A DNA stretch of 64,000 bases from Jiangella alba (GCF_900106035.1 NZ_FNUC01000003.1:496001-560000); one strand, 5' to 3'. Counted from the first letter of the stretch, positions 52,122-61,547 are shown. A program made the numbers and translations. The notes: generated from the letters alone by a model not told the origin.

Positions 52122-53636
52122 TCAGTGGCCCAGGCGGATGAGGTGCCAGGACGACGGCGGCAGGGTCGCGGTGAGCGTCTGGTCGCCGTCGATGACGGTG
52201 CCGGCGACCGGACGCGGGACGACCCGGTCCGGGTGCTCGGCGGAGTTCGTGGCCGACGGGTCGTCGTCGGCGATCGTCAGGTGCTCCAGCAGCCGGCTCG
52301 TCCGCTGGCCGAAGGCGCGCAGCGGGACGGTGAGCCGGGCCGGCTGCGTGCGGCTCCGGTTCGTGGCCAGCAGGGTGAGCGCGCCGGTCTCCGGGTCCTG
52401 GACGGCGCTCACCCGGGTGGCGGGGACGTCGCCGTAGCGCTGCGTCGCGAGCTGCGCCGTCCGCACCGCCGTGCGCAGCACCGTCCCGCGGGCGTGCCGG
52501 GCGGTCAGCGCGAACGGGTGGAAGATGGTCTGCCGCCAGGCCGGGCCGCCGGTCCTCGTCAGGATCGGGGCGATCACGTTCACCAGCTGTGCCTGGCAGG
52601 CGATCGCGACCCGGTCGCTGTGGTCCAGCAGCGCCATCAGCAGGTCGCCGACCACGACCGCGTCGGTGACGTCGTACACGTCCTCGATCAGCGGCGCGTT
52701 CTCGTTCTGCTCCAGCGTCGCCTGCCCGGAGAACCGGTGCTGGTACCAGACGTTCCACTCGTCGAACGAGACGGTCAGCCGCTTGCCGCTGCGCCGGACC
52801 GCGCCGACGTGGTCCGCGGTGGCGGTGATCGCCGTGATCATCCGGCGCATGTCCTCCGACGACGCCAGGAAGCTGTCGACGTCGTCGCCGGCCGGTTCGT
52901 AGTAGGCGTGCAGCGAGATGTGGTCGACCAGGTCGTAGGTGTGCTCCAGGACGGTCCGCTCCCAGCTGCCGAACGTCGGCATGCCGCTGTTGGAACTGCC
53001 GCAGGCGACCAGTTCCAGGTTCGGGTCGGCCCGGCGCATCGCCCGCGCCGTCTCCGCGGCCAGCCGCCCGTACTCGTCGGCCGTCTTGTGCCCGATCTGC
53101 CACGGGCCGTCCAGCTCGTTGCCCAGGCACCAGACCTTGATGGCATGCGGGTCCTTGTGCCCGTTCGCGACCCGGCGGTCGGCGGTGCTCGTGCTGCCGG
53201 GCGCGAAGTTCGTGTACTCCAGCAGGTCCACGGCGGCGTCCACGCCGCGGGTGCCGAGGTTCACCGCCATGATCGGGTCGACGCCGACGCCGCGGGCCCA
53301 CCGGCAGAACTCGTCCGTCCCGACGGTGTTCGGCTCGAGCGAGCGCCACGCCAGGTCGAGGCGGCGCGGCCGGTCGGCGACCGGGCCCACCCCGTCCTCC
53401 CAGCTGTAGCCGGAGACGAAGTTGCCGCCCGGGTAGCGGATGGTCGTGACCCCGAGTTCCCGCACCAGGTCGGCGACGTCCTGCCGGAACCCGTGCTCGT
53501 CGGCGGTCGGGTGGTCGGGCTCGAAGATGCCGCCGTAGACGCACCGGCCCATGTGCTCGACGAACGACCCGTACAGCCTCGGGTCGACGGTGCCCACGGT
53601 GAATGCCGGATCGAGTCCGACCTCGACGTCGTACAA
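52122..53636 (-). CDS. Alpha-L-arabinofuranosidase (GH51), intracellular
   Basis: The 504-residue enzyme has no signal peptide, so it acts on imported arabino-oligosaccharides. The TIM barrel shows LYGSFVEHMGRCVYGGIFEP, TIRYPGGNFVSGYSWEDGVG and the acid/base Glu in KVWCLGNELDGPWQIGHK. The nucleophile Glu is in TVSFDEWNVWYQ, and a C-terminal beta-sandwich completes it. It is the first gene of the operon. The TTG start at 53636 is backed by GGGAGG spaced 5 bases upstream. Two identical 17-base boxes in its promoter region suggest control by the divergent LacI-type regulator. Confidence 0.95.
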   Translation of the reverse strand: MYDVEVGLDPAFTVGTVDPRLYGSFVEHMGRCVYGGIFEPDHPTADEHGFRQDVADLVRELGVTTIRYPGGNFVSGYSWEDGVGPVADRPRRLDLAWRSLEPNTVGTDEFCRWARGVGVDPIMAVNLGTRGVDAAVDLLEYTNFAPGSTSTADRRVANGHKDPHAIKVWCLGNELDGPWQIGHKTADEYGRLAAETARAMRRADPNLELVACGSSNSGMPTFGSWERTVLEHTYDLVDHISLHAYYEPAGDDVDSFLASSEDMRRMITAITATADHVGAVRRSGKRLTVSFDEWNVWYQHRFSGQATLEQNENAPLIEDVYDVTDAVVVGDLLMALLDHSDRVAIACQAQLVNVIAPILTRTGGPAWRQTIFHPFALTARHARGTVLRTAVRTAQLATQRYGDVPATRVSAVQDPETGALTLLATNRSRTQPARLTVPLRAFGQRTSRLLEHLTIADDDPSATNSAEHPDRVVPRPVAGTVIDGDQTLTATLPPSSWHLIRLGH

Positions 53637-53675
53637 GAGTGCCTCCCGTGCCTTCCGGCGACCGGCCCGCTGCCG

Positions 53676-53719
53676 TTTACAACGGATAACCTTGCGGACA
53701 GTTTTACAACGGATAACCT
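53676..53719. promoter_or_regulatory. Two direct-repeat operator candidates of the arabinoside operon
   Basis: TTTACAACGGATAACCT occurs at 53676-53692 and again at 53703-53719, 27 bases apart. The boxes are strikingly A/T-rich for this region. They lie between the GH51 start (minus) and the LacI-type gene (plus), so they are probably its binding sites. Confidence 0.7.
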
Positions 53720-53848
53720 GGATTGTGAAGAGTGCGTGGCGAGTTGGTCCGGTCCGCGGCGCCGGCGCCGGGAAAAGCAGTCGGCCGGGAGCCCGGGCGA
53801 TGCCTAGACTCGGTCAGGTCGTCCTGGGCTGGTGAGAGGGGCAGGCAG

Positions 53849-54844
53849 GTGGGCACGCGGCTGAAGGACGTGGCGGACCTCGCCGGGGTGTCGTTCAAGA
53901 CCGTCTCCAACGTCATCAACAACCACCCGAACGTCACCGAGAAGACCAGGCAGAAGGTGCTCGACGCCATCGCCGAGCTGCGGTACCGGCCGAACGTGTC
54001 GGCGCGCAGCCTGCGGCACGGGCGGTCCGGGTTCCTCGCCATCGCGCTGCCGGAGCTGACGTCGCCGTACTTCGCGGCGCTGGCGTCCGAGCTGGGCGCG
54101 GTCGCGAAGCGGCAGAGCCTGACGGTGCTGATCGAGGAGACGTTCGGCGAGGCCGAGCGCGAGCGCATCGCGCTGGACTCCCTCGACACCCAGCTGATCG
54201 ACGGCGTCGTGTTCAGCCCCATGGCGATGACGTCGTCCGACGTCGCGGCGCATCCGGGGTCGACGCCGATGGTGCTGCTCGGCGAGCGCGGGCATCCGGC
54301 CGGCTTCGACCACATCGCCATCGACAACGTCCGGGCGGCGCACGAGGTCACTCAACACCTCGTCGGGCTGGGGCGGCGGCACATCGCGGCCGTCGGCGCG
54401 CAGCGGGCCGGCACCGGCGGGCTGCGCGCCCGCGGCTACCGCGCCGCCCTGCGCGACGCCGGACTGCCGGTCGACCCCCGCCTGGTCGTCTCCGACCTCG
54501 ACTTCAGCCGCGCCAGCGGCGCCCGGGCGATGGCCGATCTGCTCGACAGCGGCCGCCCCGTCGACGCCGTGTTCTGCTTCAACGACCTCATGGCGCTCGG
54601 CGCGCTGCGGGTGCTGCACGAGCGCGGCCTGCGCGTGCCCGATGACGTCGCGGTGGCGGGCTTCGACGACGTCGAGGACGGCCGCTACTCCACGCCGTCG
54701 CTGACGACGGTCTCGCCGGACGTGCCGTTCCTCGCCGCCGAGGCCATCCGCCTCATCGTCCGGCGGCTGGCCGACCCCGAGGCGAAGGCCGAGCGCATCG
54801 ACGTCCCGTTCGCCCTCGAGATCCGGGAGAGCACGGCCGGCTGA
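53849..54844 (+). CDS. LacI-family transcriptional regulator of the arabinoside operon
   Basis: The 331-residue protein has the LacI N-terminal helix-turn-helix RLKDVADLAGVSFKTVSNVI with the hinge RPNVSARSLR. A periplasmic-binding-protein-like effector domain follows: LTSPYFAALASELGAVAKRQ, IDGVVFSPMAM, HIAIDNVRAAHEVTQHLVGL and VAVAGFDDVEDG. It is divergent from the GH51-binding protein-permease-GH43 operon. Repression relieved by arabinose or an arabino-oligosaccharide is expected. GTG 53849 has GAGAGGGG 7 bases upstream. Confidence 0.93.
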   Translation: MGTRLKDVADLAGVSFKTVSNVINNHPNVTEKTRQKVLDAIAELRYRPNVSARSLRHGRSGFLAIALPELTSPYFAALASELGAVAKRQSLTVLIEETFGEAERERIALDSLDTQLIDGVVFSPMAMTSSDVAAHPGSTPMVLLGERGHPAGFDHIAIDNVRAAHEVTQHLVGLGRRHIAAVGAQRAGTGGLRARGYRAALRDAGLPVDPRLVVSDLDFSRASGARAMADLLDSGRPVDAVFCFNDLMALGALRVLHERGLRVPDDVAVAGFDDVEDGRYSTPSLTTVSPDVPFLAAEAIRLIVRRLADPEAKAERIDVPFALEIRESTAG

Positions 54845-54858
54845 GCAGCGTGCCGCGA

Positions 54859-54898
54859 GGAAGGGGTTTGCCTCGCCAGAGCGAGGAGAACTCCCTCC
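54859..54898. repeat. Palindromic element, family D copy 1 (left arm decayed)
   Basis: CCTCG and CGAGG pair perfectly around the loop CCAGAG. The outer arms (54859-54870 and 54887-54898, the right one ending AACTCCCTCC) pair with about four mismatches. It begins 14 bases after the LacI-type stop codon. The loop and right arm match copy 2 at 55602. Confidence 0.8.
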
Positions 54899-55594
54899 CG
54901 GCGGCGACGCAGGCGGCCTCGATCTGCACCTGAACCCCCTCCGGGTCGGCCCGCAGCCGGGCCCGCGACACCGGGCAGCGGACGGTTCCAGTGCGGCTCG
55001 GGCAGGATCCGGCTGCGGCGCACCAGGTCGCGCAGCTCGCATTCCGGCGCCGACCGGCAGCCCGCCTCGATGTCCGCCAGCGCCACACGGGCAAGCGCCG
55101 ATCCTCGCCGTCCCGCTGCCCGCGCCTCCACCCGCAGCTCGGCCAGCCCGGACTTGCGGCGTTGCACGACCTCGCACGTCAGCGCTCGGACGCCGCGCAG
55201 TCCCGCGTCCCGGCGTGCCGGCGTCCATTCGGACGGCTCCAGCGGCCCGAGCACGACGGCATCGATGACAGCGCGTGCGGCGGGCACCCTCGGGATCACA
55301 CCGGGCCGCGCCGTGGGCGCGATGCTGTCGAGCACCAGCTCGTGCGGAACCGGCAGCGCCCCCGTTGTCTCGTCGCGATTCACCCAGAAGTGCGCCTGAG
55401 GGAGTCGTGATGTCCGGTGAACCCGGACGAAGCCCGGTGAACGTCGCGTCGACACCACGGACCACCAGCTGCCATGGTCCGCCGGCCCGCAGCGCGTGCG
55501 CGATCGCCGACGTCGTCAACCCGGCCGCGAGCGCCTGGGCTCGGGTGATGAGCCCGTCCTGTCGCCGGGCCGGGTTCTCGGCACGCATCTCCAC
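54899..55594 (-). pseudogene. Decayed AbiEi/DUF559-type endonuclease-like gene, copy 3
   Basis: ATG 55594 (minus) opens NPARRQDGLITRAQALAAGL, then GGPWQLVVRGVDATFTG, matching copy 2. After a frame change the middle reads SRLPQAHFWVNRDETTG and VQRRKSGLAELRVEA, and ALADIEAGCRSAPECELRDL is identical to copy 2. Just after NRPLPGV a further break removes about 50 residues, including the whole nuclease core. The tail RLRADPEGVQVQIEAACVAAG runs into the family D copy 1 hairpin. A second D hairpin stands 8 bases upstream of its start codon. The gene cannot encode an active nuclease. Confidence 0.8.
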
Positions 55595-55601
55595 ATCGTC
55601 G

Positions 55602-55641
55602 GGAGGGAGTTCTGCCCGCCAGAGCGAGAAGAACTCCCTCC
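55602..55641. repeat. Palindromic element, family D copy 2
   Basis: Perfect 12-base arms GGAGGGAGTTCT (55602-55613) and its complement (55630-55641) enclose GCCCGCCAGAGCGAGA. It lies 5 bases beyond the metE stop codon and probably terminates metE transcription. Confidence 0.9.
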
Positions 55642-55645
55642 TGAC

Positions 55646-57916
55646 TCAGCGCACCCGCCAGGCCGCCTCGACCAGCGCCGTCAACGCCGGCTCGACCTGC
55701 TCGTAGCTGCGCGTCTTCAGCCCGCAGTCCGGGTTCACCCAGAGCCGCTCGCCGGGGATGTCGGCCAGCGCGCGCCGCAGCAGCGCCTCGACCTCGTCGG
55801 CGCCGGGCACCCGCGGCGAGTGGATGTCGTACACGCCGGGGCCGATGCCGCGCCCGAACCCGGACGCCGCGACGTCCGGCACGATCTCCATGCGCGACCG
55901 CGCCGCCTCGATGCTGGTGACGTCCGCGTCCAGCCCGTCGATCGCGGCCACGACGTCGCCGAACTCGGAGTAGCACAGGTGCGTGTGCACCTGCGTCGCG
56001 TCGGCCACGCCGGACGTCGCCAGGCGGAACGCCGTCACCGACCAGCCGAGGTAGTCCGGCCGCGTGGCGGCGCGGAGCGGCAGCAGCTCGCGCAGCGCCG
56101 GCTCGTCCACCTGCACGATGCCGACGCCGGCCGCCTCCAGGTCGCCGACCTCGTCGCGCAGCGCCAGCGCGACCTGCCGGGCGGTGTCGCCCAGCGGCTG
56201 GTCGTCGCGGACGAACGACCACGCGAGGATCGTGACCGGCCCGGTCAGCATGCCCTTCACCGGCCGCTCGGTGAGCGACTGCGCGTACGTGGCCCACTCG
56301 ACGGTGATCGGCGCGGGCCGCGACACGTCGCCGTAGAGGATCGGCGGGCGGACGCAGCGCGAGCCGTACGACTGCACCCAGCCGTGCTCGGTCGTGACGA
56401 ACCCGGCGAGGTTCTCGGCGAAGTACTGCACCATGTCGTTGCGCTCGGGCTCGCCGTGCACGAGGACGTCGAGGCCGATCCGCTCCTGCAGCCGCACGAC
56501 CCGCTCGATCTCGGCCCGCATGCGGCCGGCGTACTCGTCGCGGTCCAGCCGCCCGGCCCGGTACGCGGCCCGCGCCCGCCGGATGTCGCCGGTCTGCGGG
56601 AACGAGCCGATGGTCGTGGTCGGCAGCGGCGGCAGTCCGAGCCGGTCGCGCTGCGCGTCGGCCCGTCGCGCGTACGGCCCGCGCCGGGCGTCGTCCGCGG
56701 TGAGCCCGGCCAGCCGCGTCCGCACGCCGCCGTCGACGACGCGCGGGGCGGCGGCGCGGTCGGCCAGCGCGGCCCGGGCGGCGGCGAACTCGGCCGAGCG
56801 GTCCTCACCGCGCAGGGCAGCCGCGAGCGTCACGACCTCGGCGACCTTCTGGTCGGCGAAGGCCAGCCACGACCGCAGCTGCGGGTCGAGCGCCGTCTCG
56901 GCGTCGAGGTCGTACGGGACGTGAAGCAGCGAGCAGGACGTCCCGACGGCGACGGCGCCGGCCCGCGACTCGACGGCGCGCAGGGTGGCCAGCGCCGCGT
57001 CGAGGTCGGTGCGCCACACGTTCCGGCCGTCGACCACCCCCGCGACGACGATCTTGCCGTCCAGTCCGTCGACGTCTTCGGCCGGGAGCTCGCCGGCGAC
57101 CAGGTCCAGCCCGATCGCCTCCACCGGCGACGACGCCAGTACCGGCAGCGCGTCGCCGAGGTCGCCGAAGTACGAGCCGACCAGGATCGCCGGCCGGTCC
57201 GGCAGCTCACCCAGCCGCGCATACACCCGTCGCAGGGCGTCCAGTTCGGCGTCGGTTCGGTCGGCGACGTAGGCCGGCTCGTCCAGCTGCACCCACGCGA
57301 CCCCCTCGTCGGCCAGCGTCGCCAGCAGCAGCGCGTAGACGGCGACGAGGTCGTCCAGCCGGTCGAGCGGCGCGAACCCGCCGGGCGCGCCGTCGGCCGG
57401 CTTCGACAGCAGCAGGAAGCTGGCCGGTCCGAGCAGCACCGGCCGGGTGTCGACGCCCAGCGCCAGCGCCTCCCGGTACTCGCGCACCGGCTTGGCCGGG
57501 TCGAGGTGCAGGCGCGTCGCCGGGCCGATCTCCGGCACGAGGTAGTGGTAGTTGGTGTCGAACCACTTCGTCAGCTCCAGCGGCGCGACGCCGTCGGCGC
57601 CGCGGGCCATCGCGAAGTACGTGTCCAGGCCGTCCAGCCCGAGCGGCGCGAACCGCGGCGGCACCGCGCCGGTCAGCGCGACCGTGTCGAGGACCTGGTC
57701 GTACAGCGAGAACGTGTTCGACGGGACGGCGTCCAGGCCCAGCGCGGCGAGCCGGCGCCAGGTCCGCTCGCGCTCGGCGCGCGCCGTCGCCTCGAGGTCG
57801 TCGCGGTCGGACGCGCCGGACCAGTACGCCTCGAGGGCGCGCTTGAGCTCGCGGTCCGGGCCGATGCGCGGGTAGCCGGGCACGGTCGCCGTCAGGGCAG
57901 GGGTGGGACGGGTCAT
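55646..57916 (-). CDS. metE: Cobalamin-independent methionine synthase
   Basis: The 756-residue enzyme transfers methyl from 5-methyltetrahydropteroyltriglutamate to homocysteine. The N-terminal domain begins [20 protein letters not shown]. The C-terminal domain has [20 protein letters not shown] and [20 protein letters not shown], with catalytic zinc ligands in HTHLCYSEF and NPDCGLKTR. It is full length for the family. It is divergent from a nickel/cobalt uptake operon. The 5' leader can form a strong hairpin (58005-58041) that may take part in control. Confidence 0.97.
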   Translation of the reverse strand: MTRPTPALTATVPGYPRIGPDRELKRALEAYWSGASDRDDLEATARAERERTWRRLAALGLDAVPSNTFSLYDQVLDTVALTGAVPPRFAPLGLDGLDTYFAMARGADGVAPLELTKWFDTNYHYLVPEIGPATRLHLDPAKPVREYREALALGVDTRPVLLGPASFLLLSKPADGAPGGFAPLDRLDDLVAVYALLLATLADEGVAWVQLDEPAYVADRTDAELDALRRVYARLGELPDRPAILVGSYFGDLGDALPVLASSPVEAIGLDLVAGELPAEDVDGLDGKIVVAGVVDGRNVWRTDLDAALATLRAVESRAGAVAVGTSCSLLHVPYDLDAETALDPQLRSWLAFADQKVAEVVTLAAALRGEDRSAEFAAARAALADRAAAPRVVDGGVRTRLAGLTADDARRGPYARRADAQRDRLGLPPLPTTTIGSFPQTGDIRRARAAYRAGRLDRDEYAGRMRAEIERVVRLQERIGLDVLVHGEPERNDMVQYFAENLAGFVTTEHGWVQSYGSRCVRPPILYGDVSRPAPITVEWATYAQSLTERPVKGMLTGPVTILAWSFVRDDQPLGDTARQVALALRDEVGDLEAAGVGIVQVDEPALRELLPLRAATRPDYLGWSVTAFRLATSGVADATQVHTHLCYSEFGDVVAAIDGLDADVTSIEAARSRMEIVPDVAASGFGRGIGPGVYDIHSPRVPGADEVEALLRRALADIPGERLWVNPDCGLKTRSYEQVEPALTALVEAAWRVR

Positions 57917-58004
57917 GAGAGCGGTGTCTCCTCGGGAGCGCGGACAGGCGTTCGCCGGGGGCCGGCCACCCGGTCGACGTCAACCGCGCCGGGCGCCTCT
58001 TGCG

Positions 58005-58041
58005 TCGGCCGGATCGCACCCATCAGGTGCCCGCCGGCCGA
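58005..58041 (-). promoter_or_regulatory. Strong hairpin in the metE 5' region
   Basis: TCGGCCGG pairs with CCGGCCGA, and inside it GCACC pairs with GGTGC around a 5-base loop. It lies 89 bases upstream of metE. It does not match the SAM or cobalamin riboswitch consensus as I know them. It could be an attenuator part, a structured leader or an operator. Confidence 0.45.
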
Positions 58042-58202
58042 ACCACCAGTGCCTGCGATCTTAGAAGTCAGTTCTGCGTCCGCAAGCCGATGTCCCGCTA
58101 TACGGACAGCTGCGTCTCATCATTCGGGAATCGGGTGGGTTTCCGCACGTTGGCCGCCGCGTGGCGGCTGGATGAACGGCTCTCCCGCATCCTTGCGCCA
58201 GG

Positions 58203-58217
58203 TGCGACTCTGTCGCA
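58203..58217. promoter_or_regulatory. Candidate Nur-like operator before the Ni/Co transporter operon
   Basis: TGCGA-N5-TCGCA fits the inverted TGC-N-A/T-N-GCA arrangement with 5-base spacing described for the nickel regulator Nur. A second palindrome, GCGCA-ATCA-TGCGC, follows at 58256-58269, 24 bases before the cbiM start. TGTCC/GGACA (58091-58108) is a third inverted repeat in the same 377-base divergent gap. Confidence 0.4.
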
Positions 58218-58293
58218 TCATGCAAGAGCGGCTCGCCTGTCGCAGCAGGTCAGGTGCGCAATCATGCGCCGCCCGGGCACGAGGAGGACACCC

Positions 58294-59451
58294 ATGCACG
58301 TCCCCGACGGGTTCCTGAACGCTCCCACGTCGGTCGCGACGGGCGCCGTCGCGGCGGCGGGGGTCGCGGTGGCGTTGCGGAAGGCGCAGGGCGAGCTGGA
58401 CGAACGGACGGCGCCGCTGGCCGGGCTCACCGCGGCGTTCGTGTTCGCCGTGCAGATGCTGAACTTCCCGGTCGGCGTCGGCACCAGCGGCCACCTCATG
58501 GGCGGGGCGCTCGCGGCCGTGCTGGTCGGACCGTGGACGGCGGTGCTGTGCCTGTCGGTGGTGCTGCTCGTGCAGGCGCTGCTGTTCGCCGACGGCGGGC
58601 TGACGGCGCTCGGCACGAACATCTCGCTCATCGGCATCACGACGGTGATCGTCGGCTGGGTGGTGACGCGCGCGGTGCTGGCGGTGCTGCCCAAGCGGCC
58701 GGCGTCGGTGGTCCCGGCGTCGGCTGTCGGCGCGTTGCTGTCGGTGCCGGTGGCGGCGCTGGTCTTCGTGCTGCTGTTCGCCGTCGGCGGCGAGGCGTCG
58801 CTGTCGCTGGGCGCGCTGACGGTGAGCATGCTCGGCTGGCACACGCTGATCGGCATCGGCGAGGCGGTCATCACCGGCCTGACGGTCAGCGCCGTCGTCG
58901 CCGTCCGGCCGGATCTCGTCTATGCGGCCCGCGGGCTGCGGGTGCCGCTGCGGCTGCGGCGGCCGGATGGCAGCCTGGTGCCGGCGCCCGGAGCGGCTGC
59001 GGGAGTGGCGCCGGCCGCGGCGGGAGTGGCGCCGGCCGCGGCGGGGGCGGCGGGGGCGGCGCCGGCGGCGGCGGGAGCGCCGGGGGCGGCTGCGGGAGCG
59101 CCCGGGCCGGCCGCAGTGGTGGCGCCCGCGCTGCCGCGAGCGAGCACGAAACCGCTGCTCATCGGCGGCGGGCTGGTCGCGCTGGCGCTGGCCGGCGTCG
59201 TCAGCTTCTTCGCCAGCGCCCACCCGGACGGCCTGGAGTACGTCGCCGAGGACGAGGGCTTCCTCGCGACCGCCCGCGACCACGCGTTCGGCGGCTCCGC
59301 GCTGGCCGACTACGGCGAGGTCGGCGGCATCCCCGTCGGCGTGGCCGGCGTCCTCGGCGTCGCGGTGGTCGTGATCGTCGGCGTGGTGCTGTTCCGGCTG
59401 GTCGGCCGCCGGTCGTCCGCCGAGGCGAGGCGGGAGGACGCCGTCCGGTGA
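58294..59451 (+). CDS. cbiM: ECF transporter nickel/cobalt component CbiM fused to a CbiN/PDGLE-type domain
   Basis: The 385-residue membrane protein begins MHVPDGFLN, whose His2 with the free N-terminus forms the metal site, confirming the start. Six or seven helices of CbiM/NikM follow (GVGTSGHLMGGALAAVLVGP; GLTALGTNISLIGI). An Ala/Pro/Gly linker of about 65 residues built from GVAPAAA-like repeats (about 235-300) leads to a C-terminal domain with two helices and HPDGLEYVAEDEGF. That PDGLE motif corresponds to the NikN/CbiN subunit. GAGGAGG at 58281-58287 is the binding site. CbiQ is coupled by a 4-base overlap. Confidence 0.94.
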   Translation: MHVPDGFLNAPTSVATGAVAAAGVAVALRKAQGELDERTAPLAGLTAAFVFAVQMLNFPVGVGTSGHLMGGALAAVLVGPWTAVLCLSVVLLVQALLFADGGLTALGTNISLIGITTVIVGWVVTRAVLAVLPKRPASVVPASAVGALLSVPVAALVFVLLFAVGGEASLSLGALTVSMLGWHTLIGIGEAVITGLTVSAVVAVRPDLVYAARGLRVPLRLRRPDGSLVPAPGAAAGVAPAAAGVAPAAAGAAGAAPAAAGAPGAAAGAPGPAAVVAPALPRASTKPLLIGGGLVALALAGVVSFFASAHPDGLEYVAEDEGFLATARDHAFGGSALADYGEVGGIPVGVAGVLGVAVVVIVGVVLFRLVGRRSSAEARREDAVR

Positions 59452-60209
59452 GCGGCGGTCACGGGCCCGCGCTGTACCGGCCGGGCGACTCATCGGTGCA
59501 CCGGCTGCCGGCCCACGTGAAGGTGCTGGCGCTGCTGGCGTTCGTGCTGGTGGTGGTCGCGACGCCGCGGGACGAGTTCGGGGCGTTCGGCGCCTACGCG
59601 GCGCTGCTGGCCGGCGTGGCGGTGCTCGCCCGCGTCCCGGCGCGGGTGATCGTCGCACGGATGGTGGTAGAGATCCCGTTCGTCGTGTTCGCGCTGCTCA
59701 TGCCGTTCGTGTCGCAGGGCCCGCGGGTCGACGTGCTCGGACTGTCGCTGAGTGAGCACGGCCTGCTGACCGGCTGGAACATCCTCGCCAAGGGCACCCT
59801 GGGCGTCGTCGCGTCGATCCTGCTGGCGGCGACGACGGACGTGCGGTCGCTGCTCGCCGGGCTGCAGCGGCTGCGCGTACCAGACCGGCTGGTAGAGATC
59901 GCATCGTTCATGATCCGATACGCCGACGTCGTCACCGGCGACCTGCGGCGCATGCGCATCGCCCGCGAGTCGCGCGGCTTCGAGGCTCGCCACCTCGGGC
60001 ACGTCCGGGTGGTCGCGCAGGGCGCCGGCGCGCTGTTCGTCCGGTCCTACGAGCGGGGTGAGCGGGTGCACCTGGCGATGCTGTCGCGCGGCTACGGCGG
60101 CTCGATGCCGCTGACGGCCACGGCGGGCGCGAGCCGCGCCGACTGGCTGCGCGGCGCCGTGCTCCCGATGGCGGCCGTGGTGGTCGCACTGACGGCGGTG
60201 CTGTCATGA
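59448..60209 (+). CDS. cbiQ: ECF transporter T component CbiQ
   Basis: In this 253-residue transmembrane subunit hydrophobic helices are interspersed with the two coupling motifs RRMRIARESRGFEARHLG and MLSRGYGG (Ala-Arg-Gly-type signatures), which contact the ATPases. It starts RPGDSSVHRLPAHVKVLALL, typical of CbiQ/NikQ. GTG 59448 overlaps cbiM and its stop overlaps cbiO, so all components are produced in series. Confidence 0.94.
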   Translation: MSGGHGPALYRPGDSSVHRLPAHVKVLALLAFVLVVVATPRDEFGAFGAYAALLAGVAVLARVPARVIVARMVVEIPFVVFALLMPFVSQGPRVDVLGLSLSEHGLLTGWNILAKGTLGVVASILLAATTDVRSLLAGLQRLRVPDRLVEIASFMIRYADVVTGDLRRMRIARESRGFEARHLGHVRVVAQGAGALFVRSYERGERVHLAMLSRGYGGSMPLTATAGASRADWLRGAVLPMAAVVVALTAVLS

Positions 60210-60973
60210 CGGGCGACGCGTCGCTGGAGGTCGCCGGGCTGGCGTTCGCCTACGCCGACGGGCACCAGGCGCTGTTCGGCGTCGACCTCACGATCGGGCG
60301 GGGCGAGCGGGTCGCGCTGCTCGGGCCCAACGGCGCCGGCAAGACGACGCTGGTGCTGCACCTCAACGGCATCCTGTCCGGCGGCGCCGGCACCGTCCGC
60401 GTCGGCGGGCTGGAGGTGCGGCCGGGCGACCGCGACACGCTGCGCGAGGTCCGCCGCCGGGTCGGCATCGTCTTCCAGGACCCCGACGACCAGCTGTTCA
60501 TGCCGACCGTCCGCGACGACGTCGCGTTCGGCCCGGCCAACCTCGGCCTGCGCGGCGCCGAGCTCGACGATCGGGTCGACGAGGCGCTCGCCCTCGTCGG
60601 CATGAGCGACGTCGCCGGCCGTCCGCCGCACCACCTCTCGTTCGGCCAGCGCCGCCGGGTGGCGGTCGCGACGGTGCTGGCGATGCGGCCGGAGATCCTG
60701 GTGCTGGACGAGCCGACCAGCAACCTCGACCCCGCCAGCCGGCGCGAGCTGCACGAGATCCTCGACGCCCTCGACGTCACCCAACTGGTCGTGACGCACG
60801 ACCTGCCGTTCGCGCTGCAACTGTGCCCGCGCTCGGTCGTGCTGTCGGACGGGACGGTGGTAGCCGACGGTCCGACGGCCGACCTGCTGGCCGACGAGGC
60901 GCTACTGGCGGCGCACCGGCTGGAGCTGCCGTACGGCTTCGATCCGCGTTCGGTGGCCCCGCCTGCTGTGTGA
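60206..60973 (+). CDS. cbiO: ECF transporter ATPase CbiO
   Basis: The 255-residue ATPase has Walker A GPNGAGKTTL (residues 40-49), Q-loop IVFQDPDDQLFMPTV, the signature variant LSFGQRRRVAVATVLA instead of LSGGQ, Walker B ILVLDEPTSNLDP and switch His in VTHDLPFA. With CbiMN and CbiQ it imports Co2+ or Ni2+, probably for cobalamin or nickel enzymes. No cobalamin synthesis gene is adjacent. It ends the operon; the next 1 kb has no gene. Confidence 0.96.
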   Translation: MTGDASLEVAGLAFAYADGHQALFGVDLTIGRGERVALLGPNGAGKTTLVLHLNGILSGGAGTVRVGGLEVRPGDRDTLREVRRRVGIVFQDPDDQLFMPTVRDDVAFGPANLGLRGAELDDRVDEALALVGMSDVAGRPPHHLSFGQRRRVAVATVLAMRPEILVLDEPTSNLDPASRRELHEILDALDVTQLVVTHDLPFALQLCPRSVVLSDGTVVADGPTADLLADEALLAAHRLELPYGFDPRSVAPPAV

Positions 60974-61547
60974 GGCGGGCGGCGTGGTGGGTGGGCTGCG
61001 CGTGGGGGCGCGGTGGACTGCGCTCGGGGTGCGGTGCGGGTGGTGGGTGGGCTGAGCACGGGGTGCGGTGTGCTCGGGGGTGCGCTGCGTTCGGCGAGTG
61101 CGCCGGGTTGTGGGGTGGGCCGGGCTCGGTCCGCCGGGCACTCGTTGGCCGGGTTGCCGCGTTGGCCAGCCCCCTGCTGCTCTCGATTGTCGGGGGCGCG
61201 GGCGGCCGCCTCAAGCGGACCTCATGGTGTGGCGCTTCGCGCGGTCGGAGGACCGCTTGACCCGGCCGCCCGCGCCCCCGTTCAAGCAGCGTCAGGGGGC
61301 CGGCCGAGAGATGGGCCCGGCTTCTGGGCCTGCTGGTCTTCTGGTTTGCCGGCCAGTGGCGGGTCGTGGGTGGTGTTCTTGGCGACCGGCTCCGCTCGGC
61401 TCTTCCTTCGCTGGCCGCTGCCCGTCCGTTCGCGGCGTTTGGCTACCGGCTCCGCTGTGCGTAGCTGTCGGCTGGCCACCTCTGGCCACCTGGCGTACTC
61501 GGCGACCGACTCCGTTGCCGTCCCGGTCCACTGGCCGCTTCTGGGTT
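60974..61547. other. Gene-free GC-rich gap with degenerate repeats
   Basis: There is no credible coding frame. The left part repeats GTGGGTGGGCTG-like and GGGGTGCGGTG-like units (60985-61100). A long inverted repeat follows at 61192-61279. From 61378 three degenerate copies of GGCGACCGGCTCCGCT stand about 60 bases apart. Confidence 0.65.
61192..61279. repeat. Long inverted repeat (16 + 8 bp stem)
   Basis: GGGGGCGCGGGCGGCC (61192-61207) pairs perfectly with 61264-61279. Inside it TCAAGCGG (61211-61218) pairs with CCGCTTGA (61253-61260), separated by a 3x3 internal loop. The 34-base loop is GC-rich. The cbiO stop is 220 bases upstream, so a simple terminator role is less obvious. Confidence 0.85.

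Noticed and set aside
44734-54844. Prophage or integrative element around the pseudogenes
   Set aside because: No integrase, phage structural gene or tRNA attachment site is present; surrounding genes are ordinary metabolic operons.
57917-58293. Cobalamin or SAM riboswitch in the metE/cbiM gap
   Set aside because: I found neither the cobalamin B12-box context nor SAM-I/SAM-IV core signatures; only a simple hairpin and short palindromes are visible.
55496-58318. 940-codon plus-strand open frame opposite metE
   Set aside because: metE on the minus strand is complete with zinc ligands; the plus frame has no family features.
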